From NCBI GenBank assembly GCA_024278215.1, contig JAJRTR010000133.1, positions 1-37,214 of the forward strand: 37,214 bases of DNA, given 5' to 3'. How positions within the stretch are numbered: position 1 is the stretch's first letter; each line of letters begins with the position of its first letter. This stretch comes from a bacterium. Lineage in GTDB: Bacteria; UBP15; UBA6099; JAJRTR01. Made by a program: the position numbers and the translations under genes. Below, piece after piece: positions 35,171 to 37,214 of this stretch. The notes beneath the pieces were generated by a model, which was not told where the DNA came from, did no database searches, and saw only the letters and a program-made list of their open reading frames with translations.

Positions 35171-35902
35171 TTGAGTGGCCCGGTAAAACACATAGAGATA
35201 TTCGGACACAGGGGCGCGCCGACAGAAGCGCCGGAGAATACGATGTCGTCGTTTCAGCGTGCGTTCGAGGCGGGCGCGGGCGCTGTCGAGCTGGACCTGC
35301 GCCGCACGCTCGACGGCCGGGTGGTGGTCTTCCACGATAAAAAACTCGACCGGACGACAAACGGTCGCGGTCGGGTGGATTCATTATCTGAGGATGAACT
35401 TCTGGAGCTCGACGCCGGCGCGTGGTTCGGGCCGAAGTTCGCGGGCGAAAAGATACCTGTGCTGGACGAAGTGCTGAAGTGGGCGGCTGAGACGGGTGTC
35501 CGCCTCGATCTTGAACTTAAAGACGATGAGATCGAGGAGTTTGTCGTCAGGCGGATCAAGGCGCATGAGATCGAGGACAGTGTTGTGCTCAGTTCATGGA
35601 GCGTGAAGAATCTTCTCGCGGCTCGCGGATACGATCCGAAGGTGAGAATCGCACCGATATTGGTTGCCGGTCTGCACTTGCGGAAACATGTTGAAGAGAT
35701 CAAACCGGAATTTGTTTTGTTGTGGTCGGGGCCTGCGCTCACTGCCGGGATCGTCGAAAAAGCCGAAAAACTGGGTGTGCCGGTGGTCGCGTGGCTGGTG
35801 AATTCGGAGCCGTTGTTCAAGAAAGTCAAGGGACGCGGTGTCGCCGGTGTGATAACAGACGAAACCGCGCTTATATGCGGTGCCGCGGAGCGAAAGTCAT
35901 GA
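35171..35902 (+). CDS. Cytoplasmic glycerophosphodiester phosphodiesterase
   Basis: About 243 residues. GDPD signatures: IFGHRGAPTEAPENT (catalytic His), AVELDLRRTLDG (metal ligands), and VVFHDKKLDRTTNG (second catalytic His), then LDLELK and the C-terminal VITDETAL. TTG at 35171 is preferred because AAAGGG sits 6 nt upstream and the HRG motif then begins at the usual distance; GTG at 35147 has no Shine-Dalgarno. No signal peptide, unlike the paralogue at 9165-9980. Hydrolyses deacylated phospholipids to glycerol-3-phosphate. Confidence 0.88.
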   Translation: MSGPVKHIEIFGHRGAPTEAPENTMSSFQRAFEAGAGAVELDLRRTLDGRVVVFHDKKLDRTTNGRGRVDSLSEDELLELDAGAWFGPKFAGEKIPVLDEVLKWAAETGVRLDLELKDDEIEEFVVRRIKAHEIEDSVVLSSWSVKNLLAARGYDPKVRIAPILVAGLHLRKHVEEIKPEFVLLWSGPALTAGIVEKAEKLGVPVVAWLVNSEPLFKKVKGRGVAGVITDETALICGAAERKS

Positions 35903-35981
35903 TAGTCGACGGGGTGTGGCCGTCGGTTTTATGCACATCTTTTGTGGCGGGCCGATTACATAAATCTGTACAGGGACGTAG

Positions 35982-36890
35982 ATGATGAAAACAGTGATTT
36001 TTTTCGTACTTGCGCAGCTTGTGCTGTGTTTTATGATGTTGACACAGAGTCCGTGCGAGGCGAAAGGTGCTGTCGACCGGCTGAGCGATAATCTCGTTGC
36101 GGGCATCTCCAGCGAAGACTACTTTCTCGGACGCGAGCCCGAGAACTTCGATTATGAAATCAACAAAAGAATGTTCTGGATCGGCGGAAAAAACGGCACA
36201 CGTTTTTTTTCGTCCAGGACGGAAACCGGGATCGTGAAAGATGCGTCGATAAAAAAGTTTGCAACCACGATACGAATGGACGAGTATGGACTGAAGGCCG
36301 GCTGGCGGCTCGGCGCAATGAATAACCAGAGCTTCGCTGTCGGATACGGCAGAAAGGATATCGACCCCAGCGATTATATCGAGTATTCATACAGCGATTA
36401 TTGCAAGGCTAATCACGCGGGGGGGCCTTGCGCTTCTCCGCTAGGTCTCTCCGGCATTCATTCCAACCCGGTTTACTTCGATTACCTGTATGACATGCGC
36501 GGACTGTGGCATGTCAGCCTGTCGTACATTCACGAAAAAATACATCTCGAAACGAATGCCGGACTATCGGTTGCCGCCGATGTGTTTACATTGTCAGGAG
36601 GCAGGGAATGGACACGGTTTGCGCTGGACTTTTCTCTTACAAAACAGGTTTCCGACCTCGCGCCGGATAACACGAATCTTGAAATGAAACTTGCGTATGA
36701 GCCTGTGCGGCACATCGAGATCAGTCTTCTCGCCGGTGCATATTTCAACGGGCTGCCGGCAGGCGGGCGCTCTTTCAGCGACCTCGGCGAGCGGTTCGTT
36801 TTCAATTATCTGGCAGGCGACAGCGGTTTCGATAAGCTGTATTCGGAAAAGTTCGGTTACTTTGCGCTCGGAGTGACTCTTTCGCTTTGA
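35982..36890 (+). CDS. Outer-membrane beta-barrel-like protein, unknown function
   Basis: 302 residues. Signal peptide (MMKTVIFFVLAQLVLCFMML, cleavage near CEAKG), then alternating polar/aromatic strands, ending GYFALGVTLSL, the kind of C-terminal strand recognised by BamA. AGGGA lies 5-6 nt before the first of two ATGs. No family recognised. It follows the GDPD gene by 79 bp and may be co-transcribed. Confidence 0.75.
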   Translation: MMKTVIFFVLAQLVLCFMMLTQSPCEAKGAVDRLSDNLVAGISSEDYFLGREPENFDYEINKRMFWIGGKNGTRFFSSRTETGIVKDASIKKFATTIRMDEYGLKAGWRLGAMNNQSFAVGYGRKDIDPSDYIEYSYSDYCKANHAGGPCASPLGLSGIHSNPVYFDYLYDMRGLWHVSLSYIHEKIHLETNAGLSVAADVFTLSGGREWTRFALDFSLTKQVSDLAPDNTNLEMKLAYEPVRHIEISLLAGAYFNGLPAGGRSFSDLGERFVFNYLAGDSGFDKLYSEKFGYFALGVTLSL

Positions 36891-36905
36891 TCCGGGCTGT
36901 TGCCT

Positions 36906-37101
36906 GTGCTCAAACGAAAACGGTTTGAGCACGGCGCGCGCTCTATGGTTTTATCAGTACGATCTACAGTTTTATCAGTACTGATGTTCGTGCCCAAACG
37001 AAAACGGTTTGAGCACGGCACACGCTCTATGGTTTGAGCACGGCACGCGCTCTATGGTTTGATCACGGCGCGCATGGTTTATCTCAACTCCGGATTGAGA
37101 T
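36906..37101 (+). repeat. 25-bp tandem and inverted repeats
   Basis: A 25-bp unit GGTTTGAGCACGGC... ending CGCTCTAT occurs at 36922-36946, 37006-37030 and 37031-37055, with a shortened fourth at 37056-37075. Two of the units are preceded by a complement, giving hairpins such as GTGCTCAAAC/GTTTGAGCAC (36906-36932). GTTTTATCAGTAC is also repeated twice, and ATCTCAA/TTGAGAT forms a last hairpin (37081-37101). Downstream of the beta-barrel gene; non-coding. Confidence 0.7.
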
Positions 37102-37116
37102 CCGAGGAATCATTAT

Positions 37117-37139
37117 CCCGCATATTCCACCAATGCGGG
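37117..37139 (+). repeat. REP-like palindrome, copy 4
   Basis: CCCGCAT-ATTCCACCA-ATGCGGG, the most symmetrical of the four copies (7-bp perfect arms). Confidence 0.65.
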
Positions 37140-37158
37140 CTGAAAAATTAAATAAAAC

Positions 37159-37214
37159 GAGCCAATTGCAAAATTATGTTCGTAGCGAGGTCGAGCGAAA
37201 TTGTTCAGAGCAAG
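37159..37214 (+). mobile_element. Family A MITE-like element, copy 6 (cut by window end)
   Basis: First 56 bp of the element: GAGCCAATTGCAAAATT, then ATGTTCGTAGCGAGG and ATTGTTCAGAGCAAG, same orientation as copies 1 and 5. The R end and any downstream gene lie outside the window. Confidence 0.8.

Noticed and set aside
36906-37101. CRISPR array
   Set aside because: Units are directly adjacent or irregularly spaced, without unique spacers of constant length and without cas genes.

Overview
The window looks like a chromosomal segment of a Gram-negative, probably uncultivated bacterium. It carries outer-membrane LPS assembly genes (an LptF/G-type permease and lptD), several secreted or lipid-anchored proteins with signal peptides, and a C-terminal-aromatic beta-barrel protein. 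The phylum cannot be fixed from the sequence alone. The mix of a very large FN3-repeat exoprotein, a divergent chorismate synthase and many small palindromic repeats would suit an Omnitrophota/PVC- or delta-type lineage, but this is a guess. There are no phage, plasmid or CRISPR genes; the only transposase remnant is a decayed IS110-like fragment.

Layout. 1-6305 (minus): the first ~2,100 residues of a giant secreted protein of about 16 FN3-like modules interrupted by three four-cysteine modules; its 3' end lies outside the window. 6306-7424: non-coding, with repeats and hairpins. 7425-9980 (minus): a GDPD-family phosphodiesterase and a type-B carboxylesterase. 10295-12949 (plus): etfB-etfA and a translationally coupled pair of four-helix EamA/SMR-like proteins. 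13209-17638: tRNA-Leu(CAG) divergent from an LptF/G permease, then lptD and a lipoprotein. 18124-19330: a cold-shock protein convergent with an orphan glycyl-radical-enzyme activase. 19683-23873 (minus): an ABC-2 exporter operon (ATPase and two permeases). 24423-29499 (minus): rsmB-fmt, a divergent aroC and a metallophosphoesterase. 29759-34290 (plus): a helical hypothetical, a BtuF-like lipoprotein, queC and an amidohydrolase. 34289-37214: repeat and IS debris, a second GDPD, a beta-barrel protein and more repeats.

The most striking feature is the intergenic DNA. A ~178-bp palindromic element (family A) occurs six times plus one 39-bp solo end. It has 17-bp terminal inverted repeats, and four of the five complete copies are flanked by 4-bp direct duplications, so it behaves like a MITE. 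Every complete copy, and the solo end, lies 26-96 bp upstream of a start codon with the same end facing the gene. That end carries a conserved sigma70-like outward promoter (TGGACA-N17-CAGAAT type). I propose family A is a mobile promoter/leader cassette. A second palindromic family (B, ~190 bp, two full and one truncated copy) and a REP-like ~23-bp palindrome (four copies) are also present.

Other points of interest are a chorismate synthase homologue lacking the conserved GESHG histidine, a BtuF-like gene whose Shine-Dalgarno is buried in a terminator-like hairpin that abuts the start codon, SMR-like subunits lacking the proton-coupling glutamate, and an LptD that keeps the four-cysteine disulfide pattern.
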